A stretch of 64,000 nucleotides of DNA from Pseudomonas sp. RIT-PI-r (GTDB lineage Bacteria; Pseudomonadota; Gammaproteobacteria; Pseudomonadales; Pseudomonadaceae): the NCBI RefSeq assembly GCF_001297015.1, contig NZ_LIGE01000025.1, forward strand, positions 1 to 64,000, given 5' to 3'. Positions 54,672 to 64,000 of the stretch are shown one piece after another; the stretch's first letter is position 1, and each line of letters starts with the position of its first letter. Under the pieces are notes generated by a model. It was not told the DNA's origin. It saw only the letters and a program-made list of their open reading frames with translations, and did no database searches. The translations under genes and the position numbers were made by a program.

Positions 54672-56138
54672 ATGACTACGATCCATGATCAGGCAATGAA
54701 TTACGTCTACCAGCAAGTTCTGCAACGGTTATTGAGCTTCTTCTCCCGTGCAGAGCGGACGGCTTTGCAGCTGTTGATCCAGCGCCTGCTGGTGGCGGCC
54801 GGCGGCATGGAACACATCGGATCCTTCAAGGTGCTGGTGATCCAGTCAGGCTCACGGGACAGTTGCTACACGTTGGCATTGCTGCGAGCCGCGCAACTGA
54901 GCCTTGCAGGTCGGGCGCCGGCGACCTTTCAATTGCGCGTTGCCTCTTTGCGCTTGAATGGCAACAGCCATGGCGCACTGCAGAACATGCATCGCAGCTA
55001 CGGCGCGCTGTTTCTCTACGACGATCCTCGGGTCGAGTTATTGATGGTGGATCAGCGACAGGTTGCTCCCTTCGATTTCCAGTCGGTGGTCAGTGAAGCC
55101 AGTCGCGAGGCTAATCGCGTCAATCTGCTGATGTCGGGGCATCGCCGAACCTCGAACGAAATCCTCGAATTATGGGATGACGCCTACCTGGCTACAGCGG
55201 AGTTCTACAGCCAGATCGCTCGCTGGAACAACGGTGTCGACGCGATGATCGGCGCTGAGCCTCCTCGTCGGCAGACACTGTTTCTGGAAGGACTCAATCG
55301 GGCGGCACTCAAAGCCGGGATTGGCGGATTACCGGCGAATCATCGCGGTTTCGAGGCGTTATTTCCGATGCTTGACGGGCTGGGTAGCGACTACTACCGG
55401 CATTTTTACACGGAGGGCGAGCAATTGCCGTGGCGTCCGGAAGGGCAGTTCGAGGCGTGTCGTCGCTCCAGCTTCATCGACATCAACGACATGATTGTCG
55501 GCAAGCTCGAAGAGCGCTGGCCTTTGCTCAGTGACTTCCTCGGATTTCAGGCCGACGACCTGACGCTGCATCAAGGTGATCACGAGTTCGTTGAGCCATT
55601 GGTGGCCGCGCACCTGCATGGATTGCACGCGAGTGTCATCGAAGACCAGACCTATGAGAGCGGTGTCGCCGTCTATCTGCAAGACACCCTCGCAACATTG
55701 CGCCGCAATCAGGTGCCCGAGCCGGTTTGTGAGCATTTGCTGGCAACCTACGGCAACCTGCTCGATCTTGAACAGCGGCGAATACACGCTGCCAGTCACT
55801 TGCAGGAAACCTTCAATCTCAGTGAAAACCAGCTGACGTGTCTGCTGTTTGCGCCCTTTATCGACAGTGGCGCGGGGCTGGAAATATTTCTGCGCAAATG
55901 TCATCCGGGCATGCTCGTGGCATTGCCGGATTTACACCGTGCCATGCAAGGCTTGCATGCCCCGGAACAAGTGATGAAGTGGATGACCGAGGTCAGCGGG
56001 CTACCGGTGAAATTGATTGCCCGTTTGTACGCCATGAGCGCAATCCAGATTCCTGAGTCGCCAGAGCAGCAGAGCTCGCAAAAACCGGCGACAGCTGTCA
56101 CGCAAACGGCCGCAAATGAGCGGTCGGCGGAAGGTTGA
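54672..56138 (+). CDS. Unrecognised 488-aa protein
   Basis: Codon use looks native and the frame is long, so this is a real gene, but I recognise no family. Residues about 50-60 (FKVLVIQSGSRDSCYTLALL) suggest a beta-strand and loop of an alpha/beta fold; residues 250-420 are helical. A Ser/Gln/Thr/Ala-rich tail follows 460. No signal peptide or membrane helix. The MocR-type regulator downstream starts about 50 bases after its stop on the same strand, so the two are probably cotranscribed. A function cannot be given. Confidence 0.7.
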   Translation: MTTIHDQAMNYVYQQVLQRLLSFFSRAERTALQLLIQRLLVAAGGMEHIGSFKVLVIQSGSRDSCYTLALLRAAQLSLAGRAPATFQLRVASLRLNGNSHGALQNMHRSYGALFLYDDPRVELLMVDQRQVAPFDFQSVVSEASREANRVNLLMSGHRRTSNEILELWDDAYLATAEFYSQIARWNNGVDAMIGAEPPRRQTLFLEGLNRAALKAGIGGLPANHRGFEALFPMLDGLGSDYYRHFYTEGEQLPWRPEGQFEACRRSSFIDINDMIVGKLEERWPLLSDFLGFQADDLTLHQGDHEFVEPLVAAHLHGLHASVIEDQTYESGVAVYLQDTLATLRRNQVPEPVCEHLLATYGNLLDLEQRRIHAASHLQETFNLSENQLTCLLFAPFIDSGAGLEIFLRKCHPGMLVALPDLHRAMQGLHAPEQVMKWMTEVSGLPVKLIARLYAMSAIQIPESPEQQSSQKPATAVTQTAANERSAEG

Positions 56139-56187
56139 ACGTGATTTCTGCGAGAGTCGCAGTGCAATGGCTCGCGGATCCGCAGCC

Positions 56188-57609
56188 ATGAAATCCCGGC
56201 GGGAAAATGATTTCGCGTATCAGGCGGTTTATCGATATCTGACCGTGTTGATCAACGCCTCCGTCAGTGGCTGTGCGCTGCGTTTACCTTCATTAAGGCA
56301 GTTGGCGGAGCGTTTGAATGTCTCGATCTCGACCATTCAGTACGCCTATTCGTTGCTGGAGAAAGAAGGGCGGGTCTATTCGGTTGCCAAGTCCGGCTAT
56401 TACGCCCAGGCGTCCGCGCTGATGGCACCAGCTGCCAACGGTAGCGACGTGCTTGAAGCGGTGTATGGCAATGCGCGCCTCCCAGGAATGTGCGTACTGA
56501 GTGCAGATGAGCCGGCTTCATTGCAGTCTCTGGACAGTCCGCTGTTGATGCTCGAACGCGAGTTGCTGCGCCAGTACCCTCGCCAGCCACAATCATTGGC
56601 GCAGCCCTGTGGTGAACTGGAGCTGCGCACGGTTCTGGCCGCGCGATATACCGTTTCCCCGGTTAACTGCTGGCACGCGGATGACGTGTACATAGGCGCC
56701 GACCTGCGTTCGGTACTGGAAATTCTGATCTGCGTACTGCAGTTGCGAGACGTGACGGTGCTAGTGGAGTCACCCTGCGACTGGGTGATCCTGCGACTGT
56801 TGGAAGCCGCGCAGGTGAGGGTAATCGAATTGCCGTTGCAGGCTGACGGTCAGCTTGATCCGCAGCAACTGGTGATGCTGCTTCAGTCCGAACGAGTCGG
56901 GTTGATCCTGCTGTCTTCGTCATTGAGTTTGCCGCACGGCAGTCTCGGGCCGGACGCCAATCGGCAGTTGATTGCCCAACTGCTCGCCAACCATGGCACC
57001 TGGGTGCTGGAGAACGACTGCAGCAGCGAATTGGCCGACGAGCCATGCGCCCAGCGCCTGCGCGACTGGCTGGATCCTGATCGGTTGCTGGTGTTTAGTG
57101 CTTTCGACAAACTTATCGGGGTCGAAGCGCCCTACGGTTTTGTCTTGTCACGGCAGTGGCGCACCGAGTTGCAACGGCATTTCCTGCTGCGCTCGTTTCG
57201 ATTGTCGGCGACTCGCCAGAAAGCCCTCGCACGATTGTTTGCGAGTGGCCGCATCGACCAGCATTTGCAGGTGCTGCGACGTTTGCTCAAGGAGCGTCGA
57301 ACGCAATTGATCCACTTGCTGCGTGAGCGTCTGGGCGATGCGCTGCAGATTGTCGAACCGCAAGGTGGCGCAACCCTATGGCTACGTTCGATACGTCGGG
57401 TCGACATGAACGAAGTGTTCCAGCGCCTGCTCAGACAGCAGATCGTTATCGCCCCCGGTGAACTGTTCAGCCTCAACGGCCATTATCCACATCACCTGCG
57501 CTTGAGCCCGATCAGTCACAGTGATCACGATCTGCCAGATGTGGTAGGACGGGTCGCCGATGCACTGCGACTGGCCTCGGCGACTGACGTTAAAAAACAT
57601 CTGAGTTGA
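56188..57609 (+). CDS. MocR-type (GntR plus aminotransferase fold) regulator
   Basis: 473 residues from ATG 56,188 (MKSRRENDFAYQAVYRYLTV); in-frame ATGs at 56,116 and 56,167 are alternatives. N-terminal winged helix of GntR type (LPSLRQLAERLNVSISTIQYAYSLLEKEGRVYSV), then a fold-type I aminotransferase domain with LVFSAFDKLIGVEAPYGFVLS, keeping a Lys where PLP binds. The usual SFSK sequence is SAFDK here. MocR proteins sense PLP or amino compounds. Probably regulates the neighbouring unknown gene. Confidence 0.82.
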   Translation: MKSRRENDFAYQAVYRYLTVLINASVSGCALRLPSLRQLAERLNVSISTIQYAYSLLEKEGRVYSVAKSGYYAQASALMAPAANGSDVLEAVYGNARLPGMCVLSADEPASLQSLDSPLLMLERELLRQYPRQPQSLAQPCGELELRTVLAARYTVSPVNCWHADDVYIGADLRSVLEILICVLQLRDVTVLVESPCDWVILRLLEAAQVRVIELPLQADGQLDPQQLVMLLQSERVGLILLSSSLSLPHGSLGPDANRQLIAQLLANHGTWVLENDCSSELADEPCAQRLRDWLDPDRLLVFSAFDKLIGVEAPYGFVLSRQWRTELQRHFLLRSFRLSATRQKALARLFASGRIDQHLQVLRRLLKERRTQLIHLLRERLGDALQIVEPQGGATLWLRSIRRVDMNEVFQRLLRQQIVIAPGELFSLNGHYPHHLRLSPISHSDHDLPDVVGRVADALRLASATDVKKHLS

Positions 57610-57693
57610 TCCGGATACATCCCATCGCACTGCGGTCAAACTGCCAGTAAACTGCGCTGTATTTCCTGAACCACTCGATCTCAGAGGTTTTGC

Positions 57694-59340
57694 ATGACAC
57701 TCAGTCCTTTTGCGGGCAAACCGGCACCGGCAGAATTGTTGGTCGATATCCCGCGACTGGTAACGGCCTACTACACGGGCCAACCTGATGCATCGGTTTC
57801 CACTCAGCGAGTGGCGTTCGGTACTTCCGGACACCGCGGCAGTTCCTTCGATTTGAGTTTTAATGAATGGCACGTTCTGGCGATCAGCCAGGCCATCTGC
57901 CTGTACCGCGAAGCCCAGGGCATTACCGGCCCGTTGTTCGTCGGCATCGATACCCACGCCTTGTCGACCCCGGCCGGCGCCAGTGCGCTGGAAGTTCTGG
58001 CAGCCAACGGTGTGACCGTGATGATCGCCGAGGGTGACGAATACACCCCGACGCCCGCTATCTCGCACGCAATTCTTTGCTACAACCGTGGCCGTACCTC
58101 GGGCCTGGCTGACGGCATCGTCATTACGCCGTCGCACAACCCGCCGCAAAGCGGTGGCTACAAATACAACCCAACCAACGGTGGTCCGGCCGATACTCAC
58201 ATCACCAAGTGGATCGAAGCCAAGGCCAACGAACTGCTGGCCAACAAGCTGGCCGGGGTCAAGCGCATCAGCTACGAGCAGGCGCTCAAGGCTGGCACGA
58301 CCCATCGCCACGATTACCTGAATACCTACGTTGCCGACCTGATCAACGTCATCGATTTCGATGCCATCCGTGACGCCAAATTGCGTCTGGGCGTTGATCC
58401 GCTGGGCGGAGCAGGGGTGCGCTACTGGTCGGCCATTGCCGAGCACTATCGTCTAGACCTGGACGTGGTCAACAAGGAAGTCGATTCGACTTTCCGTTTC
58501 ATGACCGTCGACTGGGACGGCCAGATTCGCATGGACCCATCGTCCAGCCACGCCATGCAGGGCTTGATCGGCTTGAAAGAGCGTTTCGACGTGGCGTTCG
58601 CCTGCGACCCGGATCACGACCGCCACGGTATCGTCACGCCGTCCGGTGGTTTGCTGGCGCCGAACAACTATCTGGCCGTGTCGATTGATTACCTGTTCCA
58701 GAATCGCCCGCAATGGCGTGCCGACGCTGCCGTCGGTAAAACCGTGGTCAGCAGCGGTCTGATCGATCGCGTTGCCAAACGTCTGGGACGTCGCTTGTAT
58801 GAAGTGCCGGTCGGTTTCAAATGGTTTGCCGAGGGTTTGTTCGACGGCTCGCTGGGTTTTGGCGGGGAAGAGAGCGCCGGCGCGTCGTTCCTGCGCAAGG
58901 ACGGTGGTGTCTGGAGCACTGACAAGGACGGTCTGATTCCGGCCTTGCTCGCGGCTGAAATGACTGCCCGCACGGGGCGCGATCCAAGCCAGGCTTATCG
59001 CGCGCTGACCGATGAACTGGGCGAGCCGTTCTCGGTGCGTGTCGATGCCAAGGCTAATCCTGAACAAAAAGCCTTGCTGAGCAAACTGTCGCCGGCACAG
59101 GTCACTTCCACTGAACTGGCAGGCGAGAAGATCCAGAGCATCCTCAGCCACGCACCGGGTAACGATCAGGCGATTGGTGGCTTGAAAGTGATGACCGAAA
59201 ACGGCTGGTTCGCAGCGCGTCCATCCGGCACCGAAGACATCTACAAGATCTACGCCGAAAGCTTCGTCAGCGACGACCACCTCAAGCAACTGGTGGCCGA
59301 AGCGCAGACGTTGGTGGATGGCGCTATTTCGACCAAATGA
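57694..59340 (+). CDS. pgm: Phosphoglucomutase
   Basis: 548 residues, the length of alpha-D-glucose-specific phosphoglucomutase. Signatures: [13 protein letters not shown] near the N-terminus; phosphoserine loop [19 protein letters not shown]; metal-binding [10 protein letters not shown]; sugar-binding [12 protein letters not shown]; phosphate-binding [16 protein letters not shown]. Interconverts glucose-1-P and glucose-6-P for glycogen, trehalose and cell-surface sugar synthesis. Monocistronic, ending at a strong terminator. Confidence 0.95.
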   Translation: MTLSPFAGKPAPAELLVDIPRLVTAYYTGQPDASVSTQRVAFGTSGHRGSSFDLSFNEWHVLAISQAICLYREAQGITGPLFVGIDTHALSTPAGASALEVLAANGVTVMIAEGDEYTPTPAISHAILCYNRGRTSGLADGIVITPSHNPPQSGGYKYNPTNGGPADTHITKWIEAKANELLANKLAGVKRISYEQALKAGTTHRHDYLNTYVADLINVIDFDAIRDAKLRLGVDPLGGAGVRYWSAIAEHYRLDLDVVNKEVDSTFRFMTVDWDGQIRMDPSSSHAMQGLIGLKERFDVAFACDPDHDRHGIVTPSGGLLAPNNYLAVSIDYLFQNRPQWRADAAVGKTVVSSGLIDRVAKRLGRRLYEVPVGFKWFAEGLFDGSLGFGGEESAGASFLRKDGGVWSTDKDGLIPALLAAEMTARTGRDPSQAYRALTDELGEPFSVRVDAKANPEQKALLSKLSPAQVTSTELAGEKIQSILSHAPGNDQAIGGLKVMTENGWFAARPSGTEDIYKIYAESFVSDDHLKQLVAEAQTLVDGAISTK

Positions 59341-59411
59341 TCCGAGCCTGCAGATAACCCAGTAGAGAGGGGATAAATCTCCCCAAAATACGGAGTTTGC
59401 AAAGCGAAGAT

Positions 59412-59446
59412 AAAAAAGGGGCAACCGTCATGGTTGCCCCTTTTTT
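59412..59446. terminator. Bidirectional intrinsic terminator between pgm and the pirin gene
   Basis: Perfect 15-bp stem AAAAAAGGGGCAACC / GGTTGCCCCTTTTTT with a 5-base loop. The A- and T-runs give a U-tract in either direction, matching the convergent genes. Confidence 0.92.
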
Positions 59447-59465
59447 GTGGCTCGCGTTCAAACGA

Positions 59466-60161
59466 TCAAGCCAGATCCACCAAAACGATTTCACTGTCTT
59501 CAATCGCCGTGACGGTCAGCACCTGCTCATGCGCAACCGCGACACCGTCTCGAGCTTGCGCACGCAAGCCGTTGACTTCAATCACGCCGGTTGCTGGCAC
59601 CAGATAGGCGCGGCGTCCTTCATCCAGTCGATACTCTGCGGTTTCCCCAGCCTTGATATTCGCAGCCACCAAACGTGCATCGGCCCGAATGCGCAGGCTC
59701 TGGTCATCGCCGTCCTTGCCGCTGGCCAATGTCACGAAGCCTTCACGCTCGCCCTTTGGAAACGGTTTTGCACCCCACGAAGGCGGCGCGCCGGTTTCGG
59801 TGGGCAGAATCCAGATCTGGAAGATCTTGGTGTCATGCGCTTCCAGGTTGTACTCGCTGTGCGCAATGCCGGTACCGGCACTCATTACCTGCACGTCGCC
59901 CGCTTCAGTACGGCCTTTGTTGCCAAGATTGTCCTGGTGAGTAATCGCACCTTCACGGACGTAAGTGATGATTTCCATGTCGCGGTGCGGATGCTGCGGA
60001 AAACCGGTACCTGCGGCGATGATGTCGTCGTTCCACACGCGCAGATTGCCCCAGCTCATGCGCTGCGGGTCGTAATACTCTGCGAACGAAAAATGGTGAT
60101 GAGCATCCAGCCAGCCGTGATGGGCGCCGCCCAACGAGCTGAAAGGTCTGAGTTCAAGCAT
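59466..60161 (-). CDS. Pirin-family protein
   Basis: 231 residues from ATG 60,161 (MLELRPFSSLGG) with GAGGAG upstream; a longer frame to 60,239 is rejected. Bicupin with metal ligands in GFPQHPHRDMEIITYVREG and GTGIAHSEYN, and the pirin hallmark ITHQDNLGNKGRTEAGDVQVMSAG. Pirins act as quercetin 2,3-dioxygenases or redox-sensing cofactors; which applies cannot be told from sequence. Confidence 0.9.
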   Translation of the reverse strand: MLELRPFSSLGGAHHGWLDAHHHFSFAEYYDPQRMSWGNLRVWNDDIIAAGTGFPQHPHRDMEIITYVREGAITHQDNLGNKGRTEAGDVQVMSAGTGIAHSEYNLEAHDTKIFQIWILPTETGAPPSWGAKPFPKGEREGFVTLASGKDGDDQSLRIRADARLVAANIKAGETAEYRLDEGRRAYLVPATGVIEVNGLRAQARDGVAVAHEQVLTVTAIEDSEIVLVDLA

Positions 60162-60437
60162 GATCGTCTCCTCAAAAGGTTCGTCATGGGGCGCGATGGA
60201 TGCACCCGACGCGAGACCTTGGTTTATGACGGCGATCATCTATCAGTTAACCATCGATAAAAAGCGTAAAAAGTGCGGCATTATTATCTAATTTATTGAT
60301 GAGAACGCCACTCGAAATCGTCTGGTCTCACCTTCAATTGATCGCCTAAACCAATGACCTGTAAGCATTTCGCTAGAACTCAACGGCAAATACAGACACC
60401 ATAGACGCAACAGCCTCACACACTGGAGCCCGTCAGC

Positions 60438-62912
60438 GTGGCGCAACACACTCCCGATCTTCCCTCCGAGCTTCGCCCTTTGGCCGAGATGCCATGGTTC
60501 AAACGCTTGGCCGCGCGCTTTTTTGGCCACGGATTGACGCGATTGCGCGCCCAGCATCGTGCTTCATGGTTGCATGGCCAGGCAGATGGCTTTCGCAGCG
60601 GGCACACCGCTGGCGTCGAATATGGTTTTAGAGAAGGCAAGCTCGAAGGTCTGGAAGAGGGTCGGCAAGTCCTGCTGATCCGCGACAGCCGAAGCACCGA
60701 GCATCGTCCGCCGAGTGTCGACAATCATCTGTTCGACGATTGGCGGCTGCCGCTGACGGCCGAGCTGAAAAAGCGCATGAAGGCCGATGTCGCGCGTTTG
60801 TTGCCTGAGCATGCGCAACCGAGCGTTGCGCAATGGAAAATGATATTCAGCGATACGCCGTCGACCTCGGTGGTGGCTGGCGCCGGTGCCGGCAAATCCA
60901 CCACGCTGGTGTTGCGCATCCTGCTGTTGACCCATTACCTCGGCTTCGAGCTGGACTCGATGACGGTGGTGACCTTCACTCGTGAGTCGCGTAAGGATTT
61001 CGTCAATAAGTTGATCGAACTGTTCGCACTCTGGGGTCAGGCACTCACACTGAAACAGGCGCGCGAGCTGGTGCGAACCTTTCACTCGCGGATCTTGCCG
61101 ATGATTCGCAGCCTGCCCGGATTCGAGCGCTTGCAGGCATTCGAGAACCTTAGCCTGCGGCCACAGGGCGGCGACGAGGAGGTTGATAGCAATCCGTTCG
61201 ACCTGCGCATCAACGATGCGCAACGCCAACAATTGAACACCTGCTATCACCGTTTATTCAACGAGGACGAGCGTTTCCGCCAGTTGATTCAACCGCTGTC
61301 GCGCGCAGGATTGCAGCTCAAGGAGCTGGAGCGCGATCATCCTGACGTACAGAAACGCATGGCGGTGACCGAATTGGCAGCCAAGCGCGACGAGGAACTG
61401 TGCGATGCCATCGAGGATCTGTGGTTGCGCGCCGGCGCCTGGCCGATCAAAGGCATTGAGCCGAACCGGCAGACCTTTGATATCAATGGGTCGACGTTCC
61501 ATTGCCACGGGTATATTCCGACACTCGATGCTTGGGTAGTGCTTGGCTTCGATCCCCGGGAGAATCCTCAGGCTTGCCGCCCCAACGCCAAGCTGTCAGT
61601 TCGGGCGGAGTGGGCAGTAAAGCGCACCCTGTTTCAAGCTTTCTGTCGTAAGACATTGATCTGGATAGATAGTTACGAATCATCAAAGCGTGTTTTAGCG
61701 ACCCTGGCAGGCGATGCCAGCGCGGGGCCCGGGTTCGACTACAAGGTCAAAGGCGAGTTGGCATCGGCGCCTTTGCTCGATTGTTTTGTCGCCGCCGCAG
61801 GCTTTATCGAGAATCTAGGGCTGGATGTTCCGGACGCTGTCGGGCGCATGAGTTTTGCCAAGGACGACCCGGACCGGTTTTTCTTTGAAGCCCTGAGCCT
61901 GTTCTGGCGGGCGTTTGAAGATCATTTGCTGGACCAGAAACCGCCGGTGATGACGTACAACCGCATGTTTGCGCTGTTCAGCGAGCATTCGCCAGAGAAT
62001 CTCAAGCTGTTGAGTGATGAGCTGCTGCGGCCGATGTCGCACCTGATGGTCGATGAATTTCAGGATGTGTCGCCACAGATCGTCTCGTGGATCCGCGCCA
62101 GCCTGACTGAAATCCGCAGTCGTGGACCGGCGATGCACGTTGGTCGGGGAGCGCAGCGCTCGTCGTTGTTATGCGTGGGGGACGACTGGCAGTCCATCTA
62201 CGGATGGCGGGGCAGTTCGCCGAGTTATTTCATGGAGTTCAACAAGGAATTCCCGTCGCCGAGTACCACGCGGGTGATGCTCAGTGAGAATTATCGCAGT
62301 CATCAACACATTATCGACGCGGCCGAGCACATTGTCCGGGCAGCGCCGGCGATTCCCGGCAAGAAGGCCAAGGCCAGCGGCGAGCCGAAGCATTTGCAGC
62401 CGGTCAACGTTCTGCAACGTGATGATCAGGACTTGGGGCGGCGCCTTGCCGAACACTACCGCCAAGGTCATTCAATCTTGATGTTGTATCGAAAAAGCAG
62501 CGATAAGTCATTGATTGAAGAGCATATTCAAGCAGTAGTTAATGTTGATTCGAGTTTACCGTACGACGCTCGCAGGCTGAAGCAATTGACTTATCACAGT
62601 GCCAAGGGTCTGCAAGCCGATGCAGTGTTTCTGCTAGGTGATTGCCAGCATCTGACCAGTTCGCCTTACAAGAATCAGGTCTACCGCATGGCCGGGATGG
62701 GCAAAAATGGCGACAGCGAACCGTATGACACGGCGCAAAAGGACGAAATCCTGCGCCTGGCTTATGTCGGTATTACCCGCGCTGTCAGTCATTGTTATTG
62801 GTATGTCGAGCCGCAGGACACTCAGGCCGTTAACATGCCACGGGCTTCCGACCGGGTAAGCAAAGGCAAAGCGTTCTTCGCCGATCACCGACTGGAAAAG
62901 TCTATCGCCTGA
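60438..62912 (+). CDS. UvrD/Rep-family superfamily 1 helicase
   Basis: 824 residues with GTG start at 60,438 (GGAG upstream). Motifs: I GAGAGKSTTLVL, II LMVDEFQDVSPQI, III VGDDWQSIYGWRGS, V TYHSAKGLQADAVFLL, VI LAYVGITRAVSHCYWYV. It resembles DNA helicase IV (HelD). The roughly 90-residue N-terminal part (FGHGLTRLRAQHR...GRQVLL) precedes the motor and the region between motifs I and II is longer than usual. Likely a 3'-5' DNA helicase in repair. Monocistronic. Confidence 0.88.
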   Translation: MAQHTPDLPSELRPLAEMPWFKRLAARFFGHGLTRLRAQHRASWLHGQADGFRSGHTAGVEYGFREGKLEGLEEGRQVLLIRDSRSTEHRPPSVDNHLFDDWRLPLTAELKKRMKADVARLLPEHAQPSVAQWKMIFSDTPSTSVVAGAGAGKSTTLVLRILLLTHYLGFELDSMTVVTFTRESRKDFVNKLIELFALWGQALTLKQARELVRTFHSRILPMIRSLPGFERLQAFENLSLRPQGGDEEVDSNPFDLRINDAQRQQLNTCYHRLFNEDERFRQLIQPLSRAGLQLKELERDHPDVQKRMAVTELAAKRDEELCDAIEDLWLRAGAWPIKGIEPNRQTFDINGSTFHCHGYIPTLDAWVVLGFDPRENPQACRPNAKLSVRAEWAVKRTLFQAFCRKTLIWIDSYESSKRVLATLAGDASAGPGFDYKVKGELASAPLLDCFVAAAGFIENLGLDVPDAVGRMSFAKDDPDRFFFEALSLFWRAFEDHLLDQKPPVMTYNRMFALFSEHSPENLKLLSDELLRPMSHLMVDEFQDVSPQIVSWIRASLTEIRSRGPAMHVGRGAQRSSLLCVGDDWQSIYGWRGSSPSYFMEFNKEFPSPSTTRVMLSENYRSHQHIIDAAEHIVRAAPAIPGKKAKASGEPKHLQPVNVLQRDDQDLGRRLAEHYRQGHSILMLYRKSSDKSLIEEHIQAVVNVDSSLPYDARRLKQLTYHSAKGLQADAVFLLGDCQHLTSSPYKNQVYRMAGMGKNGDSEPYDTAQKDEILRLAYVGITRAVSHCYWYVEPQDTQAVNMPRASDRVSKGKAFFADHRLEKSIA

Positions 62913-62918
62913 CCAAAA

Positions 62919-62950
62919 AAAAGCCCGCAAGAATGCGGGCTTTTCGTTTT
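62919..62950. terminator. Bidirectional terminator after the helicase gene
   Basis: Stem AAAAGCCCGC / GCGGGCTTTT with loop AAGAAT, followed by CGTTTTT, between the helicase (plus) and DUF1652 (minus) stops. Confidence 0.88.
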
Positions 62951-62961
62951 TAATCAGATGC

Positions 62962-63234
62962 TTATGCGTAGCTCCTGAGGGACTCTGGAGGTACAAAGGC
63001 TTCCAACTCATCCTCCACCGCTTCAATAATTCGCTCGACATCAGCGGCATTCATCACCGTAGCGCACGGTATGCCGGCGATGGCGATCATCGTTTCACCA
63101 CTGACTCGATCGAACAAACGGGCAATCATGCTGCCCGGCGCATCCATTGTTGCCTCGAAACCCATGGGATGAAAATGCCAGCGCATCAGCTGGCAAGCGT
63201 TGGGGAACGTGACTTTGCTTGACCCTTTATTCAT
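62962..63234 (-). CDS. DUF1652 protein
   Basis: 90 residues, compact: ACQLMRWHFHPMGFEATMD followed by GSMIARLFDRVSGETMIAIAG and ADVERIIEAVEDELEAF. This pattern is a small Pseudomonas-restricted family (DUF1652) of unknown function. No membrane segment. Convergent with the helicase. Confidence 0.8.
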   Translation of the reverse strand: MNKGSSKVTFPNACQLMRWHFHPMGFEATMDAPGSMIARLFDRVSGETMIAIAGIPCATVMNAADVERIIEAVEDELEAFVPPESLRSYA

Positions 63235-63498
63235 GTGTTGCCCGCCTTCTTCATCGAGCGCTTCCGTTTGCTCATGTTAGGTGGGAAGAGCCTTCATTGG
63301 CTCAACCGGTGACTGACATTAAAAGTAGCATCTCGATGTGAAATTCCTGTGAGAGTTTTCAGTTCATTTGGCGATTGCTTTGATTTTTTTGATGTATGTC
63401 ACGCTCGTTGAGCGTCATGGTCAAATGGCCACTATCTATGGGCCATTGCTGCCAGTGTCGAATTTGGGCAAGCTCGACTCTTTTGCGATGAGCATTTT
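63235..63498. other. Divergent intergenic region
   Basis: 264 bases between the DUF1652 gene and the AraC-type gene; promoters for both should be here. A short AT-rich open frame (63,368-63,568) overlaps the next gene and is not supported. Confidence 0.35.
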
Positions 63499-64000
63499 AT
63501 GCACGCCGAAGACGACGGCCCCGACCAGAGCGAAGCCACGTCCGCCACGGTCATGCGCTACCACTTGAGCTGGAAGCATCGGGATCTGGACAGCGTGATG
63601 GCGCTGTATCACGCGGATATTCAATACAACGATTTTTTTCAGAACCGTGTTCTCGGCCTTGAAGAGTTACGCGAGTACGTGCGCGTCAGCATGCCGCGAG
63701 AATCCGACGAACTGCTCGAGCATTGCGATCGAATTCGCGTGGATGGCAACACCGCGTTCATTCAATACGAAGTGACTCTGCGTGGCGGTGAGGGGCTGGT
63801 GTCATTTCGTTCCAGCGAAGCGATCACGGTCAGGGACGGGCTGATCTGGCGCGTCAACGAATATGCTTCTCTGGTGCGCACACAAAGCAATGGCAGCACC
63901 GCGGCGAGCCAGCGGCCGGCAGTCAGTCGCCTGGGTTTGTCGCCACGCCAACTGAGTTTCATGGCTGAAGACTTGCAGCAATACTTCGAAAGACAACAAG
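63499..64000 (+). CDS. AraC-type regulator with N-terminal NTF2/SnoaL-like domain, 5' part
   Basis: ATG 63,499 opens a frame that runs off the right edge (167 codons). Residues about 15-130 form an NTF2/SnoaL-like domain (VMRYHLSWKHRDLDSVMALY; FIQYEVTLRGGEGLVSFRSS; GLIWRVNEYASLV). The following SRLGLSPRQLSFMAEDLQQY is the usual lead-in to the AraC helix-turn-helix pair, which lies beyond the window. The NTF2 part would sense a small ligand. Confidence 0.75.
   Translation, partial: MHAEDDGPDQSEATSATVMRYHLSWKHRDLDSVMALYHADIQYNDFFQNRVLGLEELREYVRVSMPRESDELLEHCDRIRVDGNTAFIQYEVTLRGGEGLVSFRSSEAITVRDGLIWRVNEYASLVRTQSNGSTAASQRPAVSRLGLSPRQLSFMAEDLQQYFERQQ

Overview
The window reads as chromosome of a fluorescent Pseudomonas (P. 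fluorescens/koreensis-like). The evidence is a mannitol/arabitol ABC operon in the mtlEFGKDYZ order with mtlR, a MexEF-OprN efflux operon with MexT and MexS, an OprD-family porin, a DUF1652 gene, Pgm, and two families of REP/REPIN repeats. Most genes are GC-rich. All assignments come from reading the sequence and from remembered family features; no database search was run.

Layout. 1-2.7 kb: 5' end of a VgrG gene (minus), an OprD-family porin (plus) and a lipoprotein with a lytic-transglycosylase fold (minus). 2.7-12.7 kb: polyol operon on the minus strand (mtlE, F, G, K, D, Y, Z) with the AraC-type regulator mtlR upstream; REPINs sit between mtlR and mtlE, mtlE and mtlF, and mtlG and mtlK, and a three-unit tandem repeat bounded by a long inverted repeat lies between mtlD and mtlY. 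12.7-16.1 kb: two tandem PLC-like phosphodiesterases and a glycosyltransferase. 16.2-26.7 kb: a signalling block, with a lone receiver, a CHASE3-GAF-kinase with three receivers, CheR and CheB homologues, a receiver-kinase and a receiver on the plus strand, opposed by a KaiC-like ATPase and a hybrid kinase. 26.8-31.4 kb: a TPR protein and a FUSC/DUF1656/HlyD efflux operon. 31.4-37.4 kb: mexEF-oprN (minus).

37.6-51.9 kb is an accessory region between mexE and its regulator gene mexT. It holds two zinc-ribbon membrane proteins, an McrB/McrC-like restriction pair, a frameshifted ArgP remnant, an IS3-family element with an amber codon in orfB, a gene cut off by that element, an HNH nuclease plus an HNH-ABC ATPase fusion (Septu-like), and a nuclease/helicase pair resembling Hachiman whose HamA-like domain appears to have lost its active site. 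A 28-bp direct repeat made of the 3' end of mexT occurs at 42,599 and 51,921, which suggests that a 9.3-kb element integrated at the end of mexT. mexT and mexS resume at 51.9-54.1 kb, so the gene order matches the P. aeruginosa mexS-mexT-mexE-mexF-oprN locus with an insertion between mexT and mexE.

54.1-64 kb: an unrecognised 488-aa protein with a MocR-type regulator, pgm, a pirin, a UvrD-family helicase, a DUF1652 protein, and the 5' part of an AraC-type regulator with an NTF2-like domain running off the right edge.
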